A DNA stretch of 64,000 nucleotides, from NCBI RefSeq assembly GCF_001552735.1, contig NZ_BCRT01000001.1, positions 124,001 to 188,000 on the forward strand, given 5' to 3'. The stretch comes from Sanguibacter suarezii NBRC 16159 (GTDB taxonomy: Bacteria; Actinomycetota; Actinomycetes; Actinomycetales; Cellulomonadaceae). Below are positions 56,600 to 64,000 of this stretch, piece after piece; positions within the stretch are counted from its first letter, which is position 1, and every line of letters starts with the position of its first letter. The position numbers and the translations under genes were made by a program. The notes under the pieces were generated by a model. That model made no database searches. It worked only from the letters and a program-made list of their open reading frames with translations, and was not told where the DNA came from.

Positions 56600-56825
56600 A
56601 TCCACCTGCACCTCTCCCCCGCTCCGCTCGTCCCTCCCCGCCCTGCCCGTCGTCCCCGCCCTGCCCCGCCCTGCCCCGCCGTCGAGGTCGTCTATCAGGT
56701 GCGAGGTCGTCTATCTGAACAGACGACCTCGCACCTGATAGACGACCTCACCACTGACGCTGGCGGGCGGGAGCGCGGCGCGTCGCGGCGCGGTGGGGCG
56801 GCTGGCGGAGGGCTGGCGGGACGAC
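56600..56825. repeat. Intergenic element C: C-rich tract, nested palindrome, G-rich tract
   Basis: Lies between the convergent DedA-HAD operon and the HtaA gene; the 378-bp gap holds no gene. Positions 56620-56682 are C-rich. A perfect 29-bp inverted repeat (56684-56712 with 56721-56749, 8-nt loop ATCTGAAC) follows. Within each arm GAGGTCGTCT occurs twice, and GAGGTCGTCTATC is repeated directly at 56684-56696 and 56703-56715, so the stem is nested. A G-rich tract runs from about 56760 to 56825. Same plan as elements A and B. Confidence 0.7.
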
Positions 56826-56862
56826 GAAGCGCCCCTGTCCGGGGATCGGACAGGGGCGCTTC
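56826..56862 (-). terminator. Terminator of the HtaA-domain protein gene
   Basis: A perfect 15-bp inverted repeat (GAAGCGCCCCTGTCC at 56826-56840 with 56848-56862) and a 7-nt loop, 20 bp beyond the stop at 56883. Confidence 0.75.
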
Positions 56863-56882
56863 GGTGTGGAGCAGGTGGCAGG

Positions 56883-59800
56883 TCAGCCGATCCGGACCGG
56901 GGTCCGGCGGCGGCGCGCGACCATCACGAGGCTCAGACCGAAGGTCATGGCAGCCAGCGCGAGGAGCACCGCGTCGCCCAGACCGTCAGCGCCGGTGGAT
57001 GCCAGGGCCCCCGAGGTCGAGTCGCACTCCACAGTTCCGCCGAGCGGGAAGGAGAACGTGACCGAGTCGAGCGCCTCGCCGGCGACGTAGGAGCCAGCGA
57101 AGGCCTTGGCCCCGGCGGCAGTCAAGGACGCCGACGCGTTGGTCCACGTCACGGTGCTGCCCGAGGTCGACTTCGTACCGGCCAGGCTGAGCGAGGCGAC
57201 GGTCACCCCGGACTGGCTCGACTTGGTGCCCGCCATGTCCGTGCTGGACACGTCGGCGATGAGCGACCCGGTCGATGCGCTGGTCACCTGGACCCGCACG
57301 TTCGAGAGCGTGAGGTCGAGGATCCCGCCGTGACCGGAGAAGTTCACCGAGCCGCCGAAGGCGACGCGGCCCTGGTTGGCCTCGGTGTTGAACTTGCCCG
57401 TTCCGCCGGTCCACCGGAAGGTCGATCCGGTGTCGGTCACGCCGTTGGCGGAGACGGTGCCGTTGGCGATGGGGCCCGTGATGTAGGTGCGGAAGGCGCT
57501 CTTGACTCCCCAGCTCAGGCTGGCGCCGGAGACCGCGTTGGCCACGCACTGCTTGGCCGCGGCGGCCGGAGCCTCCACGGTGATGGTGATCTGCGACTTC
57601 ACACCGTTGGGGGCCTCGAAGGACAGCGTGTGCACACCGGCCGCGAGGTTCGCGGGGAGCTTCACGGTCGCGGTGACCGTGCCGTTGGCGTCGGCGGTGA
57701 GACCGGTCGCCAGGACGTGACGCACGGAGTAGACCGCGAGCTCGATGCCCGTGGTGTTGGCTCCGAAGCCGGTCCCGGTGACGGTGACCTCACCACCGGG
57801 AAGGACGGTCGCCACGCTAGCGGTGGCGTTGGGGTAGGTCCCGGGCGCCAGCGGGGCGAGGGCTGCGGGCGGCGTCTCGGCCGGCGTCTCGCCGGGTGCC
57901 TTGTCCGCTCCCACGGTGAAGGAGACCGGGTCGAGGGCCGTGCCCGCCGGGTAGAACCCGGAGAACGCCTCGGAGCCGGCTGCCGTGAGGGTCGCCGCAG
58001 CGTTGGACCAGGTGGTCGCGCCGTTGACGGTGGTCGGGGCGGCGAGGTTCAGGGTGGCGAACTCGACGCCGGCCTTGTCGACCGAACCGCCGGTGAGGCC
58101 CTTGCCGACCACGTCGACGATGAGCACACCGGAGCCGGGCCCAGTGACCTTGATCTTCGGGTTGCTCAGCTTGAGATCGAGCGCTCCGTGGTGGCCGGTG
58201 AAGCGGACCGCCCCTGCGTAGCCGACCATCCCGGTCGAGCCGTTGAAGTCCTTGGTCGCCTGGCTGAAGGTGAAGGAGGAACCCGAGACAGCGGCACCAT
58301 CCGAGACCGAGACGGTACCTGCGGCACCACTGCCGGTGATGTAGTTGGTGAAGGAAGCCTTGACGCCCCAGACAAGCTGTCCCGCAGCACTCGCGGGCGG
58401 CGTGACGGTCCCACCGTCCACGGCGGCCTTGGCCGTCACGGTCACCCCGGTCGCCGTTGCAGACGCGGTGTAGAGCGCGGCGTCGGCAGGCACGAAGCGC
58501 GCCGTGAAGGCGTGCTCACCTGCAGGCAGAGCGCCGGTCTTCAGGTTGGCGACACCCTGGGTCAGCGGTGCGGAGCCGACGAGAGCGTCACCCGAGTAGA
58601 ACTCCACAGTCCCAGCAGCTTCTGCCGGCGTGACCGTCGCGATGAGCGACGACGTGCTGCCCGCAGTCACGGTCGTCGGAGCGGCCGAGATGGCCGTCTG
58701 CGTCCCGGTCGCAGGCGACGTCGGAGGAACGACGACCTCGTTGAGGAAGTTGACAGGGACAGCAAGCTCCTGAGCGGGGTTCTTGACCCCTCCTCCGGCG
58801 AAGGTGTACACGCCGTACGAGCCGCCCGCGAGGGGCGCGAGCTCGGTGAGCTTGAGCGTCGCGGTGAAGGTTCCCGTTGCGGACAGCGCTACCCAGTCCT
58901 TCTTGACCCCGGCCTTGTAGGCGTCCGGCACCTGGTCGACTGTTGCTTCGGTGAGCGCCCACGCCTGCGGACCGCCCTTGCGCGTCGCAGGCGCAGCACC
59001 CGTGGATGGATACCACGCCTCAGCGAAGCTGCCGAAGACGACATAGGTGCCCTGTGGGAGGGTCGACGGGATGGGCGCGCCGCGTCCACCGACATTCGCT
59101 GCGGGGTCGAAGCCGGAACCCTTGATCACGATCGTGTCGCCGATGGATACCTGGGTGGCGCCGAGCGGGGTCACACCGTCAGCGGCGAACACAGTGATCT
59201 GCGGGGTCCAGACCGGTGTCACAGGTGCGGCGGTGACAGTGTGGCTGATGGCCGTCGAGGTGGACGCCAGGACGGTGGTCGCGTCACCGGGCACAAACTC
59301 CGCTGTGATCGAGTGCGCCCCTTCCGTCAACGTCGACACGGTGAAGGTGCTTGTGCCCGCGACGGCGGGGCTGGTGCCGAGCACGGTCGATCCGCTGGAG
59401 TAGTGCACCGTCCCTGCAGAAGCCGGGGCGACGGTGGCCGTGAAGGTGACCGGCTCGCCGACCGTGCTCGACGCGCGGGAGGAAGCAACCGTCGTCTCCG
59501 TTGCCGTCTTCTTGTTCAGGGTGATGGACAGGTCGTCGAGACGATCTCCTGCGGCGCGCGACGAGAAGCTCGACGGAGCGACAAGCTTGGGGAACGTGGT
59601 GACGCCGTCCGCCAGAAGCGTCGCGGCGACGCCCGTCCAGGTGATGGTGGTGGCAGTCTCGTTCTTGGTCGCCACCGACAGATCGAGGGAGACGAGATCC
59701 CGGACCGAGGCGGCTGCCTCGGGCCCGGCCCCGTGCGACTTGCTGGAGGATGTTGCGGAGAGCGTGCCGCGTGCGCCATCGATGGAGATTGTCGGTGACG

Positions 59801-60164
59801 AGAGGGAGACATAGTTCCCCGAGGGCCCGGCGACGTAGCCGATGCGCGCAGTGCCGCTGAACTGGAGCAGGCCTGCGGTGCCGTCCCAGGTGCTCGTCGA
59901 AGCCGCTGGGAAGACCGCCACGTCGTCGACGAAAGATGCGCCCTCAGACGCAGCGCGAGTCGCCGGGGATGCAGGCAGTGCGTCTCGATAGTCCTGGGCC
60001 ACTCCCCACGTGAGCGAACCACCGGCGATAGTGGAACCGCTCGTCGGTGAGTCAGCTGCCCGCGCCGGTGCGAGCACGCCGATCACGGACAACCCGGCCA
60101 GCAACGCTGCAGCCGTGAGCGTGGCGAGCAAGCGCCGCGTGCGCTCCTCGAGGAAGGTGAACAC
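56883..60164 (-). CDS. Cell-wall-anchored protein with three HtaA (haem-binding) domains
   Basis: A 1093-residue exported protein starting at a GTG at 60164 with AGGAG 8 nt upstream. Signal peptide 1-36; HtaA domain 1 about 45-215; Ig-like domain 225-310; a unique region 320-475; Ig-like domain 485-580; HtaA domain 2 about 597-765; IPT-like domain 775-870; HtaA domain 3 about 880-1045. It ends with LASTG (1054-1058), a hydrophobic helix and RRRR, the LAxTG signal used by class E sortases. Domains 2 and 3 keep Tyr608/His658-659 and Tyr894/His945, spaced 51 like the haem ligands described for corynebacterial HtaA; domain 1 lacks the His. It probably captures haem. Confidence 0.88.
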   Translation of the reverse strand: MFTFLEERTRRLLATLTAAALLAGLSVIGVLAPARAADSPTSGSTIAGGSLTWGVAQDYRDALPASPATRAASEGASFVDDVAVFPAASTSTWDGTAGLLQFSGTARIGYVAGPSGNYVSLSSPTISIDGARGTLSATSSSKSHGAGPEAAASVRDLVSLDLSVATKNETATTITWTGVAATLLADGVTTFPKLVAPSSFSSRAAGDRLDDLSITLNKKTATETTVASSRASSTVGEPVTFTATVAPASAGTVHYSSGSTVLGTSPAVAGTSTFTVSTLTEGAHSITAEFVPGDATTVLASTSTAISHTVTAAPVTPVWTPQITVFAADGVTPLGATQVSIGDTIVIKGSGFDPAANVGGRGAPIPSTLPQGTYVVFGSFAEAWYPSTGAAPATRKGGPQAWALTEATVDQVPDAYKAGVKKDWVALSATGTFTATLKLTELAPLAGGSYGVYTFAGGGVKNPAQELAVPVNFLNEVVVPPTSPATGTQTAISAAPTTVTAGSTSSLIATVTPAEAAGTVEFYSGDALVGSAPLTQGVANLKTGALPAGEHAFTARFVPADAALYTASATATGVTVTAKAAVDGGTVTPPASAAGQLVWGVKASFTNYITGSGAAGTVSVSDGAAVSGSSFTFSQATKDFNGSTGMVGYAGAVRFTGHHGALDLKLSNPKIKVTGPGSGVLIVDVVGKGLTGGSVDKAGVEFATLNLAAPTTVNGATTWSNAAATLTAAGSEAFSGFYPAGTALDPVSFTVGADKAPGETPAETPPAALAPLAPGTYPNATASVATVLPGGEVTVTGTGFGANTTGIELAVYSVRHVLATGLTADANGTVTATVKLPANLAAGVHTLSFEAPNGVKSQITITVEAPAAAAKQCVANAVSGASLSWGVKSAFRTYITGPIANGTVSANGVTDTGSTFRWTGGTGKFNTEANQGRVAFGGSVNFSGHGGILDLTLSNVRVQVTSASTGSLIADVSSTDMAGTKSSQSGVTVASLSLAGTKSTSGSTVTWTNASASLTAAGAKAFAGSYVAGEALDSVTFSFPLGGTVECDSTSGALASTGADGLGDAVLLALAAMTFGLSLVMVARRRRTPVRIG

Positions 60165-60249
60165 CGTGAGGGCTCCTGAAGGTCAGCGCTGGTCGGCGCG
60201 GCTGTGGGGCGAGTCGACCGACGCGCCATGAGTGATCCGCACTTTATGA

Positions 60250-60285
60250 GGTATGCCTTACCAAAGCAAGATAAGGGTCCCCTAA
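60250..60285 (-). promoter_or_regulatory. Composite DtxR/IdeR-like iron box upstream of the HtaA-domain gene
   Basis: On the minus strand TTAGGGGACCC (60275-60285) is followed by GGTAAGGCATACC (60250-60262), with the same 23-nt offset seen at 43923-43958. The second part matches the DtxR/IdeR consensus at 14 of 19 positions when flanks are included and is itself near-palindromic. It is 86 bp upstream of the GTG. The rest of the 269-bp gap holds nothing else recognisable. Confidence 0.65.
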
Positions 60286-60433
60286 GTCTCGCCCCTCGGT
60301 ACGTCACGAGTGTCGAGAACTCCCCATATGCGCCGCATCCTCACGGAACCTGGGGACTTGGTGTGGTGCAGATCACTCCCACCGTCGGAGGTCGCGAGGG
60401 CCTCAGCTTGCCGCAGAGCCGGGCGTGCGGCGT

Positions 60434-60712
60434 CTAGGCGCCGAGGGTGGCGATGGCCACCGCGATGGCGCAGACCGTGGCGCACACGGTGCCCAGAGCC
60501 ATCGAGTACGACACCGGCGCCTGCAGGGCGTGCTGCAGGCTTGAGCGCGGTTCCGGCAACCTGGGGTCACCCTCCGGGGCGGCCTGCACGGAACGGGCAG
60601 AGTCGAAGAAGTTCGCTGCGAGGCTGTAGTGCGACGTACCGGTGGCCTGCCCAGGCATCCCGAAGGACGCGGGCGCCGAGCGTCGCGACGACGGGTCGGC
60701 TGTGATGGTCAT
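60434..60712 (-). CDS. Hypothetical small membrane-anchored protein
   Basis: A 92-residue protein from the ATG at 60712 (AGGG 8 nt upstream); an upstream GTG at 60721 is possible. The N-terminal 65 residues are polar and the last 22 form one hydrophobic helix (MALGTVCATVCAIAVAIAT), so it is probably tail-anchored with the bulk in the cytoplasm. Third-codon-position GC is very high, supporting coding. I recognise no family. It lies 133 bp downstream of lemA on the same strand. Confidence 0.5.
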   Translation of the reverse strand: MTITADPSSRRSAPASFGMPGQATGTSHYSLAANFFDSARSVQAAPEGDPRLPEPRSSLQHALQAPVSYSMALGTVCATVCAIAVAIATLGA

Positions 60713-60845
60713 GAACCGCACCCTAGGATCGGCCCGCCCTCAAGGCGATGGGGAGAACTCCCCATCGGAAGAACTCCCCATCGACACGGCCATCCCACCC
60801 GCTCCTGAGCCGGACGGGCAGCGCGTCGACGCTCGCGCCAAGAGC

Positions 60846-61430
60846 TCAGACGCGCCCTTGACCGAAGTTGACAGCCGGTGCGGCGCGCACCCCGGCGTCC
60901 GTGACTTCGAAGTACTCCGCCCGCACAAAGTGGAACATCCCCGCGATGACGTTGGACGGGAAGCTCTCCACCTTCGTGTTGAGCTCGCGGACGTTGGCGT
61001 TGTAGAAGCGCCGCCCTGCAGCGATGCGGTCCTCGGTGTTGGTGAGCTCCTGCTGCAGCGCGAGGAAGTTCTCCGACGCCCGCAGCTGCGGGTACGCCTC
61101 CGCGACCGCGAACAGCCGGCCGAGGGCCTGCGTCAGGTCGTTCTCCTGCGCTGCCTGCTCACCGGGCGTGGCTCCGGGCTGGGCAGCCGCTGCTCGCGCC
61201 GTCGTGACGGCCTCGAACACGCCACGCTCGTGCGCGGCGTATCCCTTGACGGTCTCGATGAGGTTGGGGATGAGGTCGTGGCGGCGGTGCAGCTCGACGT
61301 CGATCTGGCGCCAGGCCTCTTGCACGAGGTTCCGCAGCCGGACGAAGCCGTTGTACGTGCTCACCGCCCAGATGAGCACACCGAGCAGGACAACGACGAT
61401 GACGAGAGCGACGACGGCTGCGGGGCTCAT
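60846..61430 (-). CDS. LemA family protein
   Basis: A 194-residue protein with an N-terminal membrane helix (VVALVIVVVLLGVLIWAV) and a helical-bundle domain. Landmarks: YNGFVRLRNLVQEAWRQIDV, RRHDLIPNLIETVKGYA and FNANVRELNTKVESFPSNV-like text (here YNANVRELNTKVESFPSNVI). The family's function is unclear. GGAG precedes the ATG at 61430 by 7 nt. It follows a related-looking membrane protein gene by 91 bp, and the pair is a common neighbourhood for LemA. Confidence 0.92.
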   Translation of the reverse strand: MSPAAVVALVIVVVLLGVLIWAVSTYNGFVRLRNLVQEAWRQIDVELHRRHDLIPNLIETVKGYAAHERGVFEAVTTARAAAAQPGATPGEQAAQENDLTQALGRLFAVAEAYPQLRASENFLALQQELTNTEDRIAAGRRFYNANVRELNTKVESFPSNVIAGMFHFVRAEYFEVTDAGVRAAPAVNFGQGRV

Positions 61431-61521
61431 CTGCTGTCTCCTTCGGGGTTCACGGGCGGGCGTCTCAGAAGACTACCGGGATCGCGTCCCAGGTCACCGG
61501 GGTTGGCCCGGCCCGGCGCGC

Positions 61522-62211
61522 CTACGCGGTCGGGCGCGCGCGGTCCTGCCACACGTAGGCGGGGACGGCGTCGATCAGCTCGTTGAGCCCGGCCACCCGC
61601 GACTCGATGACATCGAGCCGCGGGACGCCGTTGGTCCACGTCAGCACGGCGTCGCCGGCGAAGCGGAGCGGGCGGCCAGTCATGTCCGGGCGCAGCAGCT
61701 GCTCCATGGCGCGCGGGTGCAGGACGTCGTGCGCGAAGCGCAGGTCCGGGGAGGTGACCCGCCACAGCGAGTTGAACTGCGCGGACTCCATGCGGATGTC
61801 CTGCCCGCCGAAGGCCGTGGCGATCTTGGTCCCCAGGCTCTCGGGCGTGAGGGCCAGCTCCGGCAGCGCCATCGGCAGGAACACCGCCACGACGTGATGC
61901 TCGTGATCCTGGGACCGTCGCGTCTCCCCGGACCCGCTCGTGGTGGTGTAGGTGTACCGGAAGGACAGCGCCCGCCGCCCGCCCATCTCCCCGCTGAGGA
62001 TCTCAGAGGTCCGCCGCGAGCTCCCGGCGTTGAACGGCGGCCCGGCCCAGCGTCGGGCGAGGGACCGGTCGGCGTCGAGCACCTGCCACCCGTGCGCCGT
62101 CGCCCAGCCGGCGATGGCCTCGCGCCGCCGTCGCCAGGAGACGACCGCGGCGGTGACCATCAAGGCCACCACGAGGACTGCGACGACCCCGATGCCCACG
62201 GTGCCGCCCAC
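61522..62211 (-). CDS. Membrane-anchored protein of unknown function next to lemA (DUF3137-like)
   Basis: A 229-residue protein with an N-terminal hydrophobic helix (GIGVVAVLVVALMVTAAVVSW) and a soluble domain of about 190 residues. The region SGEMGGRRALSFRYTYTTTS and ESAQFNSLWRVTSPDLRFAH resembles proteins often encoded beside lemA (DUF3137-like), but I am not certain of the family. Probably cytoplasmic-facing and membrane-anchored. Upstream of lemA and 26 bp downstream of pyrE, on the same strand. Confidence 0.65.
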   Translation of the reverse strand: MGGTVGIGVVAVLVVALMVTAAVVSWRRRREAIAGWATAHGWQVLDADRSLARRWAGPPFNAGSSRRTSEILSGEMGGRRALSFRYTYTTTSGSGETRRSQDHEHHVVAVFLPMALPELALTPESLGTKIATAFGGQDIRMESAQFNSLWRVTSPDLRFAHDVLHPRAMEQLLRPDMTGRPLRFAGDAVLTWTNGVPRLDVIESRVAGLNELIDAVPAYVWQDRARPTA

Positions 62212-62237
62212 CAGTCAGCCTCGGTCCCGGCCGGGGG

Positions 62238-62831
62238 TCAGGCCAGGCCGAGGTCGGCCAGGCCGAAGAGGGAGAGGTACGGGACCCCGAGCGCCTCGAT
62301 CTTCTCCTGCGCGCCGGTGGCCCGGTCCACGATCGTGGCGACCCCGACGACCTCCGCGCCGGCCGCGCGAGCGGCCTCGATGGCCGCGATCGGCGACCCG
62401 CCGGTGGTCGTGGTGTCTTCCACGACGACGACGCGGCGCCCGGCGATGTCGGGGCCTTCGATCTGGCGCTGCATGCCGTGCGCCTTGGCTGCCTTGCGCA
62501 CGACGAAGGCGTCCAGGTCCTGCCCGCGCGAGGCTGCGGCGTGCAGCAGCGCGGTGGCGATCGGGTCGGCGCCGAGCGTGAGCCCGCCGACGGCGTCGAC
62601 CTCGGCGGTGCCGAGCCCGGCCTCCTCGAGGGCGTCGAGCAGCACGTGCCCGATGAGCGGCGCGGCGCGGTGGTGCAGCGTCACGCGGCGCAGGTCGACG
62701 TAGTAGTCAGCTTCTTTGCCCGAGGACAGCGTCACCTTCCCGTGCACGACGGCGAGCTCGGTGATGAGGTCACGGAGCTGCTCGCGCGGGGTCGGGGACA
62801 GGACGGCGTCGGTGGTGGAGTTCGTGGTCAC
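62238..62831 (-). CDS. pyrE: Orotate phosphoribosyltransferase
   Basis: A 197-residue phosphoribosyltransferase making OMP from orotate and PRPP in pyrimidine synthesis. The PRPP-binding loop is VVVVEDTTTTGGSPIAAIEA; VHGKVTLSSGKEADYYVDLR and FVVRKAAKAHG (catalytic Lys) are also present. Length is typical. It lies 9 bp beyond the SDR gene on the same strand and is separated from other pyr genes, as in many actinobacteria. Confidence 0.95.
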   Translation of the reverse strand: MTTNSTTDAVLSPTPREQLRDLITELAVVHGKVTLSSGKEADYYVDLRRVTLHHRAAPLIGHVLLDALEEAGLGTAEVDAVGGLTLGADPIATALLHAAASRGQDLDAFVVRKAAKAHGMQRQIEGPDIAGRRVVVVEDTTTTGGSPIAAIEAARAAGAEVVGVATIVDRATGAQEKIEALGVPYLSLFGLADLGLA

Positions 62832-62840
62832 GGTCCAAGG

Positions 62841-63620
62841 CTAGCGGGAGCGCGGCGCCCCGCTCACGCTGCCCGACCCCTGGATCGCGCGCACCGCCGA
62901 GCGCGGCAGCACCCGCAGCAGACCGGAGGCCGCCCGGTAGCGCAGGCTGGGCGTGGAGATCACGACACCGCGACGCACGTCCGCGAGCGCCGCGCTGGCC
63001 ACGTCGGCCGCGTTGAGCCAGACCACACCGGGGAGGTTGGAGTAGTCCAGGCCCGCCCGCTCGTGGAACTCGGTGCGCACCAGCCCCGGGCACAGCGCCG
63101 TGGCCGTGACGCCGCTGCCGCGCAGCTCGACCGCGAGGCCTTCGGTGAAGGCCCGCACCCAGGCCTTGTTCGCGGAGTACGTGCCCGACGCCGTGAGCGC
63201 GGCGATCGAGGACACGTTGAGGATGGCGCCCCGTTCCCGGACGACCATCTGCTCGGCGGCTGCGTGGGAGAGGACCATGACCGCGCGCACCATGACGTCG
63301 AGGGAGGCCTCCTGCTTGGCCAGGTCGCCCCCGAGGAACGGCTCGTCGACGGCGTAGCCCGCGTTGTTGACCAGCAGGCTGACCGGGTTGTCCAGGGTGC
63401 GCAGACGCTCGGCGACACGCTCGGTCTGTGCGCGGTCGGCGAGGTCGGCCGGGAGCACCTCGACGGCGATGCCGGCTGCCGCGCGCAGGTGGTTGGCCAG
63501 GCGCTCCAGCCGCTCGGTGTCACGCGCGACGAGGACGAGGTCGTGCTGGGCCGCCGCGAGCTGCCAGGCGAACTCGAGTCCGAGGCCGGCGCTCGCGCCG
63601 GTGATGAGTGCAGTAGCCAT
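62841..63620 (-). CDS. Short-chain dehydrogenase/reductase family protein
   Basis: A 259-residue SDR. The cofactor loop is ALITGASAGLGLEFAWQLA; LLVNNAGYAVDEPFLGGD carries the NNAG motif; the active-site Ser is in LNVSSIAAL and the Tyr/Lys pair in TYSANKAWVRAFTEGLA. Like DltE-type SDRs it has a C-terminal extension (LRVLPRSAVRAIQG). NADP specificity and substrate cannot be read from the sequence. First gene of a likely SDR-pyrE unit, divergent from the exonuclease III gene. Confidence 0.9.
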   Translation of the reverse strand: MATALITGASAGLGLEFAWQLAAAQHDLVLVARDTERLERLANHLRAAAGIAVEVLPADLADRAQTERVAERLRTLDNPVSLLVNNAGYAVDEPFLGGDLAKQEASLDVMVRAVMVLSHAAAEQMVVRERGAILNVSSIAALTASGTYSANKAWVRAFTEGLAVELRGSGVTATALCPGLVRTEFHERAGLDYSNLPGVVWLNAADVASAALADVRRGVVISTPSLRYRAASGLLRVLPRSAVRAIQGSGSVSGAPRSR

Positions 63621-63702
63621 GTCGCCAGCCTACCGAGGGCTGCGTCCAGCTCCTGCCGCTCACCTGCCCCGCTCGGGAAGGTCCGGCGCTAGCCTGGTAC
63701 TC

Positions 63703-64000
63703 ATGCGCCTCGCCACCTGGAACATCAACTCGATCCGTGCCCGCGTCGACCGTGCGGTCGCCTTCCTCGACCGCAGCGGCACCGACGTGCTGGCCCTGCA
63801 GGAGACCAAGTGCAAGGACTCCCAGTTCCCCTTCGAGGCCTTCGAGGCCGCGGGGTACCAGGTGGCGCACTTCGGCCTGTCCCAGTGGAACGGCGTCGCG
63901 ATCATCAGCCGCGTCGGCCTGGACGACGTCGAGCTCGGCTTCCCGGGGCAGCCGCACTTCGGTGAGGAGCCCGCCCTGGAGGCCCGCGCGATCGGCGCGA
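63703..64000 (+). CDS. xth: Exodeoxyribonuclease III, N-terminal part
   Basis: The ATG at 63703 begins MRLATWNINSIRARVDRAV, the classic exonuclease III opening (Asn7), followed by TDVLALQETKCKDSQFP with the metal-binding Glu, and AIISRVGLDDVELGFPGQP. The enzyme is an AP endonuclease and 3'-5' exonuclease acting in base-excision repair. The gene runs off the right end after about 99 codons. GCTAG and a short 82-bp gap separate it from the SDR gene. Confidence 0.93.
   Translation, partial: MRLATWNINSIRARVDRAVAFLDRSGTDVLALQETKCKDSQFPFEAFEAAGYQVAHFGLSQWNGVAIISRVGLDDVELGFPGQPHFGEEPALEARAIGA

Noticed and set aside
56793-59798. A 1001-codon open frame on the plus strand across the HtaA-domain gene
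   Set aside because: It is antisense to a gene with clear domains, signal peptide and anchor, and its Gly/Arg/Asp-rich translation is typical of a GC-rich shadow frame.

Overview
The window is very GC-rich, densely packed DNA with many GTG starts, 1-8 bp stop/start overlaps and strong third-position GC. The gene content fits an actinobacterium of the order Micrococcales (Cellulomonas/Sanguibacter-like): DUF3151, DUF2599, PurS with a separate PurL, FabG4-type reductase, SAM-IV riboswitch, LAxTG-type surface anchoring and DtxR/IdeR-like iron boxes. The species assignment is inference. I see no tRNA, rRNA, CRISPR array, insertion sequence or prophage, so this is a chromosomal backbone segment with a few accessory genes.

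Layout. 0-5 kb: end of a hexose-6-phosphate epimerase gene, a CDF metal transporter, a GNAT, purL and another GNAT. 5-12 kb: an orphan coiled-coil-like protein, a phosphopantetheinyl transferase, a DUF2599 lipoprotein, an ArsR-MFS pair divergent from a YtcJ-like amidohydrolase, and an EamA exporter. 12-26 kb: fatty-acid genes in two blocks (TetR plus acyl-CoA dehydrogenase/oxidase; thiolase, FabG4-type reductase and MaoC hydratase) that share a near-identical 27-bp operator-like site. Between them lie a five-gene oligopeptide/oligosaccharide-type ABC importer and cutC. 26-33 kb: a flavin monooxygenase-like protein, tandem GNATs, a pentapeptide-repeat protein and a heterodimeric ABC exporter.

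33-37 kb is a sulfur-assimilation island. A cysteine-desulfurase-like gene preceded by a SAM-IV riboswitch is divergent from a rhodanese-metZ operon preceded by a SAM-I-type riboswitch. 36.7-40.8 kb is an overlapping GntR-ROK kinase-DUF4127-NanE operon, probably for N-acylmannosamine/amino-sugar use, with a DasR-like operator upstream. 41.7-54.9 kb holds most of the purine pathway (purQ, purS, purC, purD, purA, purT), interrupted by a siderophore-interacting protein, a SpoIIE phosphatase/kinase flanked by two STAS antagonists, fba and a TrmH-family methyltransferase. 55-64 kb: DedA, a HAD phosphatase, a large iron-regulated cell-wall protein with three HtaA (haem-binding) domains, LemA, pyrE, an SDR and the start of exonuclease III.

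The most notable features not captured by gene calls are: (i) two SAM riboswitches of different classes back to back in one intergenic region; (ii) a composite iron-response element repeated with identical spacing before the siderophore-interacting protein and the HtaA protein; (iii) three intergenic elements with the same plan, a C-rich tract, a nested long palindrome, then a G-rich tract; (iv) the DUF4127 amino-sugar operon; and (v) the fatty-acid operator pair.
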